Shown here: in pieces, positions 51,490 to 60,095 of the stretch
Position numbering within the stretch: position 1 is the stretch's first letter
How the letters are laid out: each line of letters opens with the position of its first letter
NCBI RefSeq assembly: GCF_900637055.1
Contig: NZ_LR134338.1
Location: 6,039,501 to 6,103,500 of the forward strand
Source: Brevibacillus brevis
Lineage (GTDB): Bacteria; Bacillota; Bacilli; Brevibacillales; Brevibacillaceae
Direction: 5' to 3'
DNA length: 64,000 bases
The notes under the pieces: model-generated
The model's database searches: none
The model's input: the letters and a program-made list of their open reading frames with translations, nothing else
Told to the model about the DNA's origin: nothing
Translations under genes and position numbers: made by a program

Positions 51490-52458
51490 TTATCCGTTAA
51501 CACGACCGATTTCATTAGCAGCCTTATCCAACGTACCATCAATTGTTGTAATGACCCGTTGGTTTGCTTCATAAGCGCGTAGTACACTCATCATGTTCGT
51601 CATGGTTTGACCAGGGTCTACATTAGAACGCTCACGCCAACCTTGTTGCATACCGTATCGGCCTGCAACCGTAGGTGTACCGTATGTACCTGCTGCCAGA
51701 GCTGCTTGATCGTTCGCTTCTGCAACATCAATCGCTTCGACGTCTGTGTCGCCTTCCCAACGGAATACATTGGTCCCTTCCCGAACAAGCATCAAGGGAT
51801 TGGTTACTACAGCCAGTCCCAATCGAGGATGCGCTGCCAACGATTGATATTCATTCGTCGTTGGGTCTTTGTACAGCAATTCGCCAGCCTCGTTAATCTT
51901 CAAATCTTGTCCAGCATTGATTCCGCTTACTGGGTCATTGATTCGGATCGCCTGATTTTGATTGTCCAGAACATAATACCCATCGGGCGTTACCAAGTAG
52001 CCATCCGCATTCACGCTCCAGTTGCCGTTTCGCGTGTAGCGAATATTCTCTTCTTGAGCTGGCTGCGTCAAATCCTCAATCCGCGCCACACTGTAAAACA
52101 ACCGTCTCTCATTCCCATCCTGATCTGGCTGAATATTGTCCATCAACGCAAGATCATACGGATTGCGTGTCTCTTCAATATCCCCCTGCGCAAAATTCGG
52201 CAGCGCCTCCGACATGTATACCCCTGTGTGCAAACGCCCGATAATGGCAGGTTGTCCAGGCATAGTAGGGACACCCGGAACATCCAGTCCCTCCTGATCG
52301 TTCATGCGGGAGAGCAATTGCTCCGGAAATGCACGCATGACACCCACGTCCTGTTTGAACCCGGGTGTATTGATATTTGCTAAGTTGTTCGCCAGCGATT
52401 CTTGCCTGTTCTGCAAAGCCAGCATGCCAGATGCAGACGTATACAAGCCTCTGATCAC
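51490..52458 (-). CDS. flhO: Flagellar hook-basal body rod protein FlhO
   Basis: A 322-residue paralog of the neighbouring FlhP. IRGLYTSASGMLALQNRQES and LANNLANINTPGFKQD are the N-terminal rod motif; TRNGNWSVNADGYLVTPDGY is the central FlgG-like motif; NMMSVLRAYEANQRV is the C-terminal motif. It starts at GTG 52458 behind AGGGGGT. The gene lies 7 nt after mbl and 16 nt before flhP, so the three are one unit. Acts in the flagellar rod after export. Confidence 0.94.
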   Translation of the reverse strand: MIRGLYTSASGMLALQNRQESLANNLANINTPGFKQDVGVMRAFPEQLLSRMNDQEGLDVPGVPTMPGQPAIIGRLHTGVYMSEALPNFAQGDIEETRNPYDLALMDNIQPDQDGNERRLFYSVARIEDLTQPAQEENIRYTRNGNWSVNADGYLVTPDGYYVLDNQNQAIRINDPVSGINAGQDLKINEAGELLYKDPTTNEYQSLAAHPRLGLAVVTNPLMLVREGTNVFRWEGDTDVEAIDVAEANDQAALAAGTYGTPTVAGRYGMQQGWRERSNVDPGQTMTNMMSVLRAYEANQRVITTIDGTLDKAANEIGRVNG

Positions 52459-52465
52459 TTAAATC

Positions 52466-53482
52466 TTACCCCCTGAATAATCGCTTATTCGAGTGAGCCG
52501 GCATCTTGTCCAAATAGTCCAGCATCATTCCTGTTCCTTTTGCAACGCACATCATAGGCTCGTCCGCTACCAACACAGGAACCTTCAGCTCCTCTGCCAG
52601 AATCTCGTCAATACCGTGCAATAATGCGCCGCCACCGGTCAGGAAAACACCCTTATCAATTATATCGGCAGAAAGCTCCGGAGGTGTTCGTTCTAAAACA
52701 GATTTTGAGGCTTGTACAATCGCACTCACCGACTCAGCCAGGGCTTCCTGGACTTCATTGGAGCGAATGGTAATCGTTTGCGGCAAGCCGCTTACCATGT
52801 CTCGACCCCGAATGTCCATTTCGTCCTGGCGTCCGCCGGATACGGTTCCAATCTGAACCTTGATATCTTCAGCCGTACGCTCCCCAATCAGCAATTTGTA
52901 TTTATTTTTTATGTAACGCATAATAGCCACATCGAATGTATCGCCTGCTACTTTAATGGAGGAAGACGTGACAATATCGCCCATCGACAATACCGCTACA
53001 TCGGTCGTTCCCCCACCGATATCCACTACCATATTACCGGACGGCTGAAAAATGTCCATTCCTGCCCCGACTGCGGCAACTTTCGGTTCTTCTTCGATAA
53101 ATACTTCTCTTGCTCCACCGCTGCGCTCAGCTGCTTCGCGAATTGCTTTTTGCTCAACAGAGGTGATGTTGGTCGGGCAGCAAATCAAAATGCGCGGACG
53201 GGCAAACATGCTCTTTCCACCAATTTTGTTCAAAAAGTGCTTCAGCATGGCCTCTGTGATTTCAAAATCCGCGATAACCCCTTCTCGCAAAGGTCGGATC
53301 GCTACGATATTTCCTGGGGTGCGGCCCACCATGCGATAGGCTTCATTTCCCACGGCCAAAACTTTTCTGGTTTTACTATCTATTGCCACGACAGATGGTT
53401 CGTCTAGGACAATTCCCTTGCCTTTTACAAAAACCAAGACATTGGCCGTGCCCAAGTCGATTCCGATATCTTTGCCAAACAT
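52466..53482 (-). CDS. mbl: Rod-shape-determining actin homologue Mbl
   Basis: A 338-residue MreB-family actin that guides cell wall synthesis along the cylinder. The start at ATG 53482 follows AGGGAGG and yields MFGKDIGIDLGTANVLVFVK, the standard Mbl N-terminus. Nucleotide-binding motifs GIDLGTANVLV, VVDIGGGTTDVAVLS and FLTGGGALLHGIDEIL are present, as is PRILICCPTNITSVEQKAI. Upstream spoIIID and downstream flhO match the B. subtilis order. MreB family membership is certain; assignment to Mbl rather than MreB or MreBH rests on this context and sequence. Confidence 0.95.
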   Translation of the reverse strand: MFGKDIGIDLGTANVLVFVKGKGIVLDEPSVVAIDSKTRKVLAVGNEAYRMVGRTPGNIVAIRPLREGVIADFEITEAMLKHFLNKIGGKSMFARPRILICCPTNITSVEQKAIREAAERSGGAREVFIEEEPKVAAVGAGMDIFQPSGNMVVDIGGGTTDVAVLSMGDIVTSSSIKVAGDTFDVAIMRYIKNKYKLLIGERTAEDIKVQIGTVSGGRQDEMDIRGRDMVSGLPQTITIRSNEVQEALAESVSAIVQASKSVLERTPPELSADIIDKGVFLTGGGALLHGIDEILAEELKVPVLVADEPMMCVAKGTGMMLDYLDKMPAHSNKRLFRG

Positions 53483-53563
53483 GAAAGGTCCTCCCTGATT
53501 ACCAGTTACATTTCTACCTAATATCATAGGCTCTTCTACGTGAGAGGACAAGGAAATTCTTTC

Positions 53564-53848
53564 TTACACACTTTCCTCCTGTTCTACTCGTACTTTTTTA
53601 CTACGCCGTTTGTACTTAATTTTGGTTGCTTCGCCTCCCCGTAGATGTCTGATGGCTTTGTGATATTCCAAAATTTCCTTAACCTGGTTCGCTAACTCTG
53701 GATTTATCTCAGGCAGCCGCTCAGTCAAGTCCTTGTGCACAGTACTTTTCGAAACACCGAACTCTTTGGCGATCATCCGAACCGTATTTCTTGTCTCTAC
53801 AATATATCGGCCGATTTTGATGGTCCGCTCTTTGATGTAGTCGTGCAC
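53564..53848 (-). CDS. spoIIID: Sporulation transcription regulator SpoIIID
   Basis: A 94-residue mother-cell DNA-binding regulator of sporulation. The start is GTG 53848 with AAGGAGGCGAGTAAT upstream, giving (V/M)HDYIKERTIKIGRYIVETR, nearly identical to the B. subtilis protein. The helix-turn-helix is VRMIAKEFGVSKSTVHKDLT. It ends with a basic tail (IKYKRRSKKVRV). A longer frame upstream of the GTG lacks support. A SigE-like promoter lies 36-64 nt upstream, as expected for spoIIID. Confidence 0.97.
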   Translation of the reverse strand: MHDYIKERTIKIGRYIVETRNTVRMIAKEFGVSKSTVHKDLTERLPEINPELANQVKEILEYHKAIRHLRGGEATKIKYKRRSKKVRVEQEESV

Positions 53849-53883
53849 ATTACTCGCCTCCTTGTATCTACATTGTCTGATAC

Positions 53884-53912
53884 AATATATGGGTGCGTAG
53901 GGACACATATTC
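53884..53912 (-). promoter_or_regulatory. SigE-type promoter of spoIIID
   Basis: Minus strand GAATATG (53912-53906), 14-nt spacer, CATATATT (53891-53884), close to the mother-cell sigma-E consensus (GHATATT, 13-14 nt, CATACANT). Confidence 0.65.
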
Positions 53913-53973
53913 TACGTTTCCAAGCCTGACAAGCCAGCACGGCCGCATCTTTTTTCAACAGTTTGTACTACAC

Positions 53974-54016
53974 ACAAAAAAACACCCGCAATTGTTGTAT
54001 TTTGCAGGTGTTTTTC
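53974..54016 (-). terminator. Terminator after spoIIQ
   Basis: Minus strand ACACCTGCA, loop, TGCGGGTGT then seven T's. Confidence 0.87.
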
Positions 54017-54028
54017 TACATTCATTGG

Positions 54029-54763
54029 TTATTGATTTTTTACTTCCGTTTCAGCCTGAATCAAGTATTGCTCCGGGTTGACAGGCTTGTTATCGATGCG
54101 TACTTCAAAGTGAAGATGTGCGCCAGCGTCTTTTTCAAAGGTGTTGCGCCCAGCAGACCCGATTACTTGACCTTGTGTCACTTCATCGCCTGGTTTGACT
54201 GTTACGCTTTCCAGACTTTGATATACCGTAATCATTTTGTCTGCGTGCTCAATCTCAATCTCGTTGCCGACAAGTGGATCGTTCACCACTTTTACTACTT
54301 TACCCGCAAGAGCTGCGACGACATCAAAGCTCTTTCCATCCGTGGATACGAGGTCAATACCTGTGTGAGGGTAGAAGGAGTTGTCGAAGCTCACCAATGC
54401 TTTTTGCTGATTCTCCTTGGAGGCTTTCTCATCGTAGTAGTTCATGCCCACATTGTACTGTACGCCTTTTCCTACTGGCCAAGCGAGTGGTTGTACGCCA
54501 CTTGTAGCAGGTACCGCTTCTTCGTTTTGCGGTGTAGTCGTCTCAGGAGCTGCAGGAGTTGTCACTGCCACGCCATCTGTGCCATTCGTCATTTTGGATA
54601 CCGTGTCCATGACATTGCCCTGATACCACATCACAAAAGCGAGAATGATTGCTGCGGTGCCGATGTAGATTGCAGGAAACGCCCATTTCTTGCCCAAAAC
54701 TTTTTTCCAAGAGCTTGCCTTCTTGAATGGAATCGGTTGATTTTGATTTTTTTGATCTTCCAT
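54029..54763 (-). CDS. spoIIQ: Stage II sporulation protein Q (M23/LytM)
   Basis: A 244-residue forespore membrane protein. One transmembrane helix (about 28-46, AFPAIYIGTAAIILAFVMW) is followed by a Thr/Pro-rich linker and a LytM domain. All four metal-binding positions are present: His133 and Asp137 in YPHTGIDLVS, His216 and His218 in GAHLHFEVR. The B. subtilis protein is known to lack one of these. SpoIIQ pairs with SpoIIIAH across the forespore membranes during engulfment. The ATG at 54763 with GAGGTGA eight bases upstream is preferred to the GTG/ATG pair four codons earlier. A very good sigma-F promoter lies upstream. Confidence 0.9.
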   Translation of the reverse strand: MEDQKNQNQPIPFKKASSWKKVLGKKWAFPAIYIGTAAIILAFVMWYQGNVMDTVSKMTNGTDGVAVTTPAAPETTTPQNEEAVPATSGVQPLAWPVGKGVQYNVGMNYYDEKASKENQQKALVSFDNSFYPHTGIDLVSTDGKSFDVVAALAGKVVKVVNDPLVGNEIEIEHADKMITVYQSLESVTVKPGDEVTQGQVIGSAGRNTFEKDAGAHLHFEVRIDNKPVNPEQYLIQAETEVKNQ

Positions 54764-54784
54764 TTTATTCATCACCTCATCCCT

Positions 54785-54813
54785 CAGTATCGCCAGAATT
54801 TTGGCGTATAAAC
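54785..54813 (-). promoter_or_regulatory. SigF-type promoter of spoIIQ
   Basis: Minus strand GTTTA (54813-54809), 14-nt spacer, GGCGATACTG (54794-54785). It fits the forespore sigma-F consensus GYWTA, 15 plus or minus 1, GGNRANAMTR at every position. Confidence 0.8.
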
Positions 54814-54850
54814 CTGAGAGAGTAGGGAAAAGTAAAAATTTGCTTTTCTT

Positions 54851-55867
54851 TTACGCTGGGATCACTCTTGTATACTCTTGCAGACTAATTCCTTGATAGA
54901 AGTGCTTGACGATTTGCTCCGCGCTTTTGCCGCTTTTGGCCATTCCATTTGCTCCCCACTGGCTCATCCCAACACCATGACCGTACCCTTTGGTCGTAAT
55001 GAAAACCTGATTGCCGCGCAAGTCCAACGTAAAGGAAGAAGAATTCAAATTGAGCTTTTCACGAAACTCTCTTCCTGTAAATTCTTTGCCGCCAATGCTG
55101 ATGGTTCCTACGCGATTTCCGGTTGTACGCGATTCGATCCGATACCAAGAACCATTGGTAGAAGCCTCCTGCGTGAGCTTGACGCCCAAATTCTTTTCCA
55201 GCTCCACAGTGGACAAGACGACTGTTTCCTCATAGCGGGGAGATTGAATATCCCAAGGACTCGCAACGCTCTTCAAATAAGGAATGGGCTTTTCCCAATA
55301 TTCATCCGAGTTTTCTGTAAAGCCATTACTGGTGGAAAAAAACGTCGCGTCAATGGGCTCGTTCTGGTAGGTCAGGATAACCCCTGCTGTTGCCATAACT
55401 GCTTGCTGGATGCGTTTGTTTTTCCATTCGTATTGGTCTCCCCAACGCTCACGCCGCTGCTGCTCATCCATATAGACTTGATGCTGCACCGTATCCAAGA
55501 CCTGACCGCCTGATGGCACATCATCAAACTTGCCCTCTTTTAATCGGCGCACGATATAGGTCCTGGCCGCCAACGCCTGTGCTTTTAAAGCCTCCAGCTC
55601 GAACTCGGCTGGCATTTCCGCCGCTACGACTCCGGTAATATACGTTTCTAGCGGCAATGTTTCCACAGCCTTTTTTTCTGTACGGTACACCTTTACCGGC
55701 AGAGAGGAAGCCGATTCCTTCATCGCCGGTATCGCAGGCTCCGAGACGGCCACAGTTGGCTGACTGACAGGGCCAATTGCTGGTGAAAACCAAAAAACCA
55801 GAGCAGCAGGCATCAGGACGAGCAAGATCGGCAAAGCGATAAACCACATGAGTAGATAGCGTTTCAT
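54851..55867 (-). CDS. spoIID: Stage II sporulation protein D (lytic transglycosylase)
   Basis: A 338-residue membrane-anchored peptidoglycan hydrolase of engulfment. An N-terminal membrane segment (YLLMWFIALPILLVLMPAAL) is followed by the SpoIID domain: the catalytic Glu region TGVVAAEMPAEFELEALKAQ, AARTYIVRRL, the FFSTSNGFTENSDEYW loop and the C-terminal GYGHGVGMSQWGANGMAKSG. It works with SpoIIM and SpoIIP in B. subtilis. GGGGAGGATCTCTTGC precedes the ATG. It lies 170 nt after murA, with a terminator between, and is followed by spoIIQ. Confidence 0.95.
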   Translation of the reverse strand: MKRYLLMWFIALPILLVLMPAALVFWFSPAIGPVSQPTVAVSEPAIPAMKESASSLPVKVYRTEKKAVETLPLETYITGVVAAEMPAEFELEALKAQALAARTYIVRRLKEGKFDDVPSGGQVLDTVQHQVYMDEQQRRERWGDQYEWKNKRIQQAVMATAGVILTYQNEPIDATFFSTSNGFTENSDEYWEKPIPYLKSVASPWDIQSPRYEETVVLSTVELEKNLGVKLTQEASTNGSWYRIESRTTGNRVGTISIGGKEFTGREFREKLNLNSSSFTLDLRGNQVFITTKGYGHGVGMSQWGANGMAKSGKSAEQIVKHFYQGISLQEYTRVIPA

Positions 55868-55977
55868 GCAAGAGATCCTCCCCGTTACGTACTAGACACG
55901 ATAAGTCTGAATAACCTACTAAAGTCTATGTTCTGCAACAGAGCGGTAGAACGAGAGAATGAGAGAGTCGAGAGAAC

Positions 55978-56012
55978 GAAAAAAAGACCCCCTGCATACG
56001 CAGAGAATCTTT
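55978..56012 (-). terminator. Terminator after murA
   Basis: Minus strand AGATTCTCTGC, GTAT, GCAGGGGGTCT with wobble pairs, then seven T's. Confidence 0.83.
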
Positions 56013-56039
56013 CGTTTTGCCATATGGTTGACGCATTTA

Positions 56040-57365
56040 TCAAGCAAAATTAGGAGAGAAGCTCACTTTAATGGTTTCGGAAACTGCTTTTTCACGAGCC
56101 TTTTCTTCTGGAACCACGCGTTCTACATCTGCGCCCAAAGCCAGCAGCTTTTCCGTAAAGTTCACGTAGCCACGGTCAATATGGTGCAGGGCAGAAACCT
56201 CCGTCTCTCCCTCGGATACGAGCCCAGCCAGTACAAGTGCTGCACCCGCACGCAAGTCGGTTGCTGCTACCTTGCTGCCTGTCAGCTTGGAACCGCCTTC
56301 GACGATGGCACTGCGGCCTTCGATCTTGATGTTCGCATTCATGCGGCGGAACTCTTCCACGTGCATGAAGCGGTTCTCAAATACCGTTTCGGTCACGATG
56401 CTCGTTCCTTCTGAAACAAGCAAAAGCGCCATCATTTGCGACTGCATATCCGTCGGGAAGCCAGGGTATGGCAGCGTTTTGAGGTCAACTGCTTTCAGTG
56501 GGCCTGTGCGGCGTACACGAATGCCGTTTTCTTGCTCCTCAATGTCCACGCCCATTTCACGAAGCTTGGCGGTCACGGATTTGAGATGATCGCAAATCGC
56601 ACCTTCCACAAAGACATCCCCGCCAGTAATCGCTGCAGCAACCATGAAAGTTCCTGCTTCAATGCGGTCAGGAATGACACAATGTGTGCAGCCCTTCATC
56701 TTTTCCACGCCTTCGATACGGATTGAGCCTGTACCGGCTCCGCGGATTTTTGCTCCCATTCTGTTCAGGAAGTTCGCCAAATCAACGATCTCCGGCTCTT
56801 CTGCTGCATTTTCGATCAATGTGGTTCCCTCTGCCAAAGCAGCGGCCATCATAATATTTTCTGTTGCACCGACGCTAGCAATATCCAGATAGATTTTTGC
56901 ACCCTTCAATCGTCCTTCTACCGTCGCTTCAATAAACCCTTGTCCGATTTCGATTTTGGCTCCCATAGCCTCAAACCCTTTTAGGTGCTGGTCGATCGGG
57001 CGCGTACCAATGGCACATCCACCCGGAAGAGCGACGCGAGCTTGTCCTTTTCTGGCTAAAAGCGGCCCCATCACGAGGAAAGATGCACGCATTTTGCGGA
57101 CCAGTTCATAGGACGCTTCTACACTCGTAAGCTTGGAAGCATCGATCGTCAGCACTTCATGATCATATGTAAGGGAGATTCCCATCGATTTCAAAAGGTC
57201 GCATATCGTCCGGACATCGTCGAGGCCTGGTACGTCTGAGATGACGCAAGTCCCTTCTTCTGCCAAGATAGATGCTGCAATAATAGGGAGTACGGCATTT
57301 TTGGCGCCAGATACTTTTACATTTCCAGCCAATGCCTTACCACCACGGACAATAATTTTATCCAA
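56040..57365 (-). CDS. murA: UDP-N-acetylglucosamine 1-carboxyvinyltransferase
   Basis: A 441-residue enzyme of the first committed step of peptidoglycan synthesis, adding enolpyruvate from PEP to UDP-GlcNAc. It starts at TTG 57365 behind GGAGGGG, giving MDKIIVRGGKALAGNVKVSG. The catalytic Cys is in ALPGGCAIGTRPIDQHLKG, with further family motifs SGAKNAVLPIIAASIL, ASVGATENIMMAA and GYPGFPTDMQSQ-like PYPGFPTDMQSQ. It lies between ywmB and spoIID as in B. subtilis (murAA). The last residues are not lengthened or truncated relative to the family. Confidence 0.97.
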   Translation of the reverse strand: MDKIIVRGGKALAGNVKVSGAKNAVLPIIAASILAEEGTCVISDVPGLDDVRTICDLLKSMGISLTYDHEVLTIDASKLTSVEASYELVRKMRASFLVMGPLLARKGQARVALPGGCAIGTRPIDQHLKGFEAMGAKIEIGQGFIEATVEGRLKGAKIYLDIASVGATENIMMAAALAEGTTLIENAAEEPEIVDLANFLNRMGAKIRGAGTGSIRIEGVEKMKGCTHCVIPDRIEAGTFMVAAAITGGDVFVEGAICDHLKSVTAKLREMGVDIEEQENGIRVRRTGPLKAVDLKTLPYPGFPTDMQSQMMALLLVSEGTSIVTETVFENRFMHVEEFRRMNANIKIEGRSAIVEGGSKLTGSKVAATDLRAGAALVLAGLVSEGETEVSALHHIDRGYVNFTEKLLALGADVERVVPEEKAREKAVSETIKVSFSPNFA

Positions 57366-57383
57366 TGTGTACCCCTCCGCGTG

Positions 57384-58127
57384 CTAATATTCCACAGTGA
57401 TGATTGGTGTACCTACCGTAATCCATGTTCCAGAATGGCTATCACGATGCGTAGCCACCTGTAGATTCATCTTTTGACCGTTTAACGCGATGAATGATTC
57501 CCACATAGGGGTATACCCTGAAATACTGACAACCGTCTCATCTTGCAAACGTTCTAATTCTGTCGCCTGGAGAGTACCAAAAATCGACAATATTTTACCC
57601 TCCTGTTGGTCAACACCCATCTTAACATTGTACAATCCGCGAATACAAGTGCTAATTTGCGGAATAAAGTCGGCGCTTTGCAGGGCATTCGTGAAGGTTT
57701 CCTGTACTTGTCCAATATATAGTAGCGAATCACGGTTTCCAGATAACTGAAGTACTAGATATACAGAAAATGCTCCATTTTTAGGCACTCCTGTCACCTC
57801 GTAGCTCAGATCCACGCCGTTTTGCGTGTATGTAGTCCTATATGCGAGTATGTTGTGTTTACCCGATTGTTCGCTTGGGGAAAACGGAATCTCAAGTTGT
57901 TGTGCCCATTTCGTCGCCAACTCTTTTACTTGTTCAGCACGCAGGCCTTCTCCCATCGCTGTACGCATACGTACCTGAACCGATACACCCGTTGCGCCCG
58001 TATCTTCTAGTACTTTCATCATTTCTGTCACAACCGGCTTTTCTTCCTTTGCTTGTGCAGGCATCCAATACACGGCCCCCATCACGAGCAATAGAGCCAG
58101 CACGCACCAACCAGACCATTTCCCCAT
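57384..58127 (-). CDS. ywmB: YwmB family exported protein
   Basis: A 247-residue protein with a signal peptide (WCVLALLLVMGAVYWMPAQA-K) and a soluble domain of the YwmB/TATA-box-binding-like family (PF08680), a fold label without proven function. Visible features are VQVRMRTAMGEGLRAEQVKELA and NKISGYTPMW-like VVSISGYTPMWESFIALNGQ. It sits directly upstream of murA (18 nt) and matches the B. subtilis order. GGGAGAGG precedes the ATG. Confidence 0.88.
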   Translation of the reverse strand: MGKWSGWCVLALLLVMGAVYWMPAQAKEEKPVVTEMMKVLEDTGATGVSVQVRMRTAMGEGLRAEQVKELATKWAQQLEIPFSPSEQSGKHNILAYRTTYTQNGVDLSYEVTGVPKNGAFSVYLVLQLSGNRDSLLYIGQVQETFTNALQSADFIPQISTCIRGLYNVKMGVDQQEGKILSIFGTLQATELERLQDETVVSISGYTPMWESFIALNGQKMNLQVATHRDSHSGTWITVGTPIITVEY

Positions 58128-58225
58128 TGATATCCTCTCCCTATGCTTACATGTATCTCTTTGTACTTCTCATTTTGTACATGTAGCTGGGTGGATATAC
58201 CAGCGAATCGTCGTCTTTCTCGTAT

Positions 58226-58456
58226 TTAGTTGAACAAATTCCCGAATGTCAGGGACCAGCCCAAGTAATCAAGGAAAAAGCGGGACAGTTCATATCCAAT
58301 CACAATGGAAAGAAAAATTTGCAACAGCTTCGCCTGAACACCATTTGGTTTTTTCAAAATCTTATCAAAGCGAAAGGATTGCAACGCCCACCAAGCGAGC
58401 CCAATAAACGCAATCGATAAAATGATGCTCAACAAGCCATATACTTCTTGTGGCAT
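58226..58456 (-). CDS. ywzB: DUF1146 family membrane protein (YwzB)
   Basis: A 76-residue protein with two transmembrane helices (LLSIILSIAFIGLAWWAL and LLQIFLSIVIGYELSRFFLDY) joined by a basic stretch with FRFDKILKKPNGVQAKLLQ, the conserved DUF1146 core. GAGGAGGTAACTAGC precedes the ATG. In Bacillus it lies between the respiratory/ATP-synthase genes and ywmB-murA. Function unknown. Confidence 0.9.
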   Translation of the reverse strand: MPQEVYGLLSIILSIAFIGLAWWALQSFRFDKILKKPNGVQAKLLQIFLSIVIGYELSRFFLDYLGWSLTFGNLFN

Positions 58457-58491
58457 GCTAGTTACCTCCTCATTGCCCTCCGAGAATCATA

Positions 58492-58527
58492 GAAAAAGGG
58501 ACGGCCCGATCACGAGCCATCCCTTCT
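58492..58527 (-). terminator. Terminator of the nuo operon
   Basis: Minus strand GGGATGGCTC, loop TGATC-like, GGGCCGTCCC with wobble pairs, then TTTTTC, about 35 nt after the nuoN stop. Confidence 0.88.
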
Positions 58528-58559
58528 ATTGTACCTGAAGTGCTATTCAGTTACGAGTA

Positions 58560-60092
58560 TCACTGAGAGCTGGGAGAGAGCATGTTCCCAAAATCAAAGG
58601 ACGGATTGAAATGAATCTGGATATAGTCGGTGACCAGACCCGGGAAAGCACCGAAGAATACAGTAGCGATTGCCATGATGAGAATAAACGTCCAAATGCC
58701 TTTTGGCACAACCATAGGTGCTTCGGTTGTCCCAGGACGCATGTACATCTGACGAATAATCCCAAAGTAGTAGTAGTAGGAAATGACGCTGGTGATGATC
58801 ATAATCGCCGCCAGCCAGTAGTTTTCTACCACTAATGTACCCATGAACAGATAGAACTTCCCGAAGAAGCCAACCGTAATCGGGATACCTGCCAAGGATA
58901 AGAGGAAGATGCTCATCGCAACGGCCATCACTGGTGAGCGATGATACAATCCGGCGAATCCTTTCAAATCCTCTGTCTCTTGTTCACGAGATACAACCAT
59001 AATCACAGCGAAAGCACCAAAGCTGACCAGCAAGTAACCGAACAGATAGAAGATTACTTCGCTGAAAAAGAGAGAGGTCGGCGGTACAAACGGTACGAGC
59101 AAATAGCCCGCTTGCGCAATACCTGAGTAAGCCATCATACGCTTGACGTTTGTCTGCCTGAGCGCCATCGTGTTCCCGATAATCATCGAGGCCGCTGCCA
59201 TCAGCCCCAGATAGAGGCTTCCCTCTTCGAAAAAGAACCGTCCTGAACCCGTTCCATCGGAAACGTTGAAAAACGAGATCATCATCACCCGAAAGATCAG
59301 CGCGAAGCCTGCTGCCTTTGACACAACTGCCAGGAAAGCAGTGACCGGAGTAGGAGCACCCTGATAGACATCTGGCGCCCACATGTGGTTAGGCGCTGCA
59401 GATATTTTGAAGGCAAGACCTACTGCGAGAAACGCAAATGCCGTATAGACGAGGAACTGATAGCCCGCCATTCCCGCTTCTGCCAATCGGAATGAGATTT
59501 CATAAATATGTGTGGTTCCCGTAAGTCCGTACACGTACGACATCCCAAACAGGAGCACAGCCGTGGCAATACTCCCCGAAACGACGTATTTGAACGCCGA
59601 CTCGTTGGAAAGCCGTGATTTTTTTCGCAAACCGACCAGTACATACGACGAGAGAGACAATAGCTCCAGTCCCACAAACAATGTAATCAAGTCAGCCGAC
59701 GAAGCCATGACCATAGCCCCGAGAAGCCCGGTCAGCAGCAAATAGTAATACTCGCCTCTGTGCTGGATTTCCCCTGATTTCAGATAGGACAGCGAGATGA
59801 GAATGGCAAAAGCTGTCCCTGCCAAGAAAATCAGCTTGAACGCATTGCCGTAATCATCGATTCGGATCATGTCGATCATGTAGCTGTATGGCTTATCGAG
59901 AGCATTCATATTGATGACCACAAAGATCGCCGCTATGACCGTTCCCAGCAAGGATAGCCAACCGATGACCTGCTTGCCAAGACGCTTGCCCGCAAAAAGA
60001 TCCAGCAGTGATAAAAAGGTAGCAAAGCCAAGAATGATGAACTCGGGCAGAAGGTAGCTCCAGTCATATGAGAAAATATCTTTAACCTCCAT
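58560..60092 (-). CDS. nuoN: NADH-quinone oxidoreductase subunit N
   Basis: A 510-residue membrane subunit of complex I with about 14 helices, one of the three antiporter-like proton-pumping subunits. Key motifs: LFVGLELLSLSSYVLVGL with the conserved Glu, KISAAPNHMWAPDVYQGAPTP, and RMMAYSGIAQAGYLLVPF with the broken-helix Lys/His region. GGAGGGTAATCC precedes the ATG. It lies 4 nt after nuoM and is the last nuo gene, as usual. Confidence 0.97.
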   Translation of the reverse strand: MEVKDIFSYDWSYLLPEFIILGFATFLSLLDLFAGKRLGKQVIGWLSLLGTVIAAIFVVINMNALDKPYSYMIDMIRIDDYGNAFKLIFLAGTAFAILISLSYLKSGEIQHRGEYYYLLLTGLLGAMVMASSADLITLFVGLELLSLSSYVLVGLRKKSRLSNESAFKYVVSGSIATAVLLFGMSYVYGLTGTTHIYEISFRLAEAGMAGYQFLVYTAFAFLAVGLAFKISAAPNHMWAPDVYQGAPTPVTAFLAVVSKAAGFALIFRVMMISFFNVSDGTGSGRFFFEEGSLYLGLMAAASMIIGNTMALRQTNVKRMMAYSGIAQAGYLLVPFVPPTSLFFSEVIFYLFGYLLVSFGAFAVIMVVSREQETEDLKGFAGLYHRSPVMAVAMSIFLLSLAGIPITVGFFGKFYLFMGTLVVENYWLAAIMIITSVISYYYYFGIIRQMYMRPGTTEAPMVVPKGIWTFILIMAIATVFFGAFPGLVTDYIQIHFNPSFDFGNMLSPSSQ

Positions 60093-60095
60093 GGA

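Noticed and set aside
53849..53908. A 20-codon N-terminal extension of SpoIIID
   Set aside because: It lacks a ribosome site, covers the sigma-E-like promoter, and the GTG at 53848 gives the normal family N-terminus.
55868..55977. A sigma-E promoter for spoIID
   Set aside because: Expected from B. subtilis, and a CATAGACT -10-like element is present near 55937, but no matching -35 element lies at the right spacing, so no call was made.
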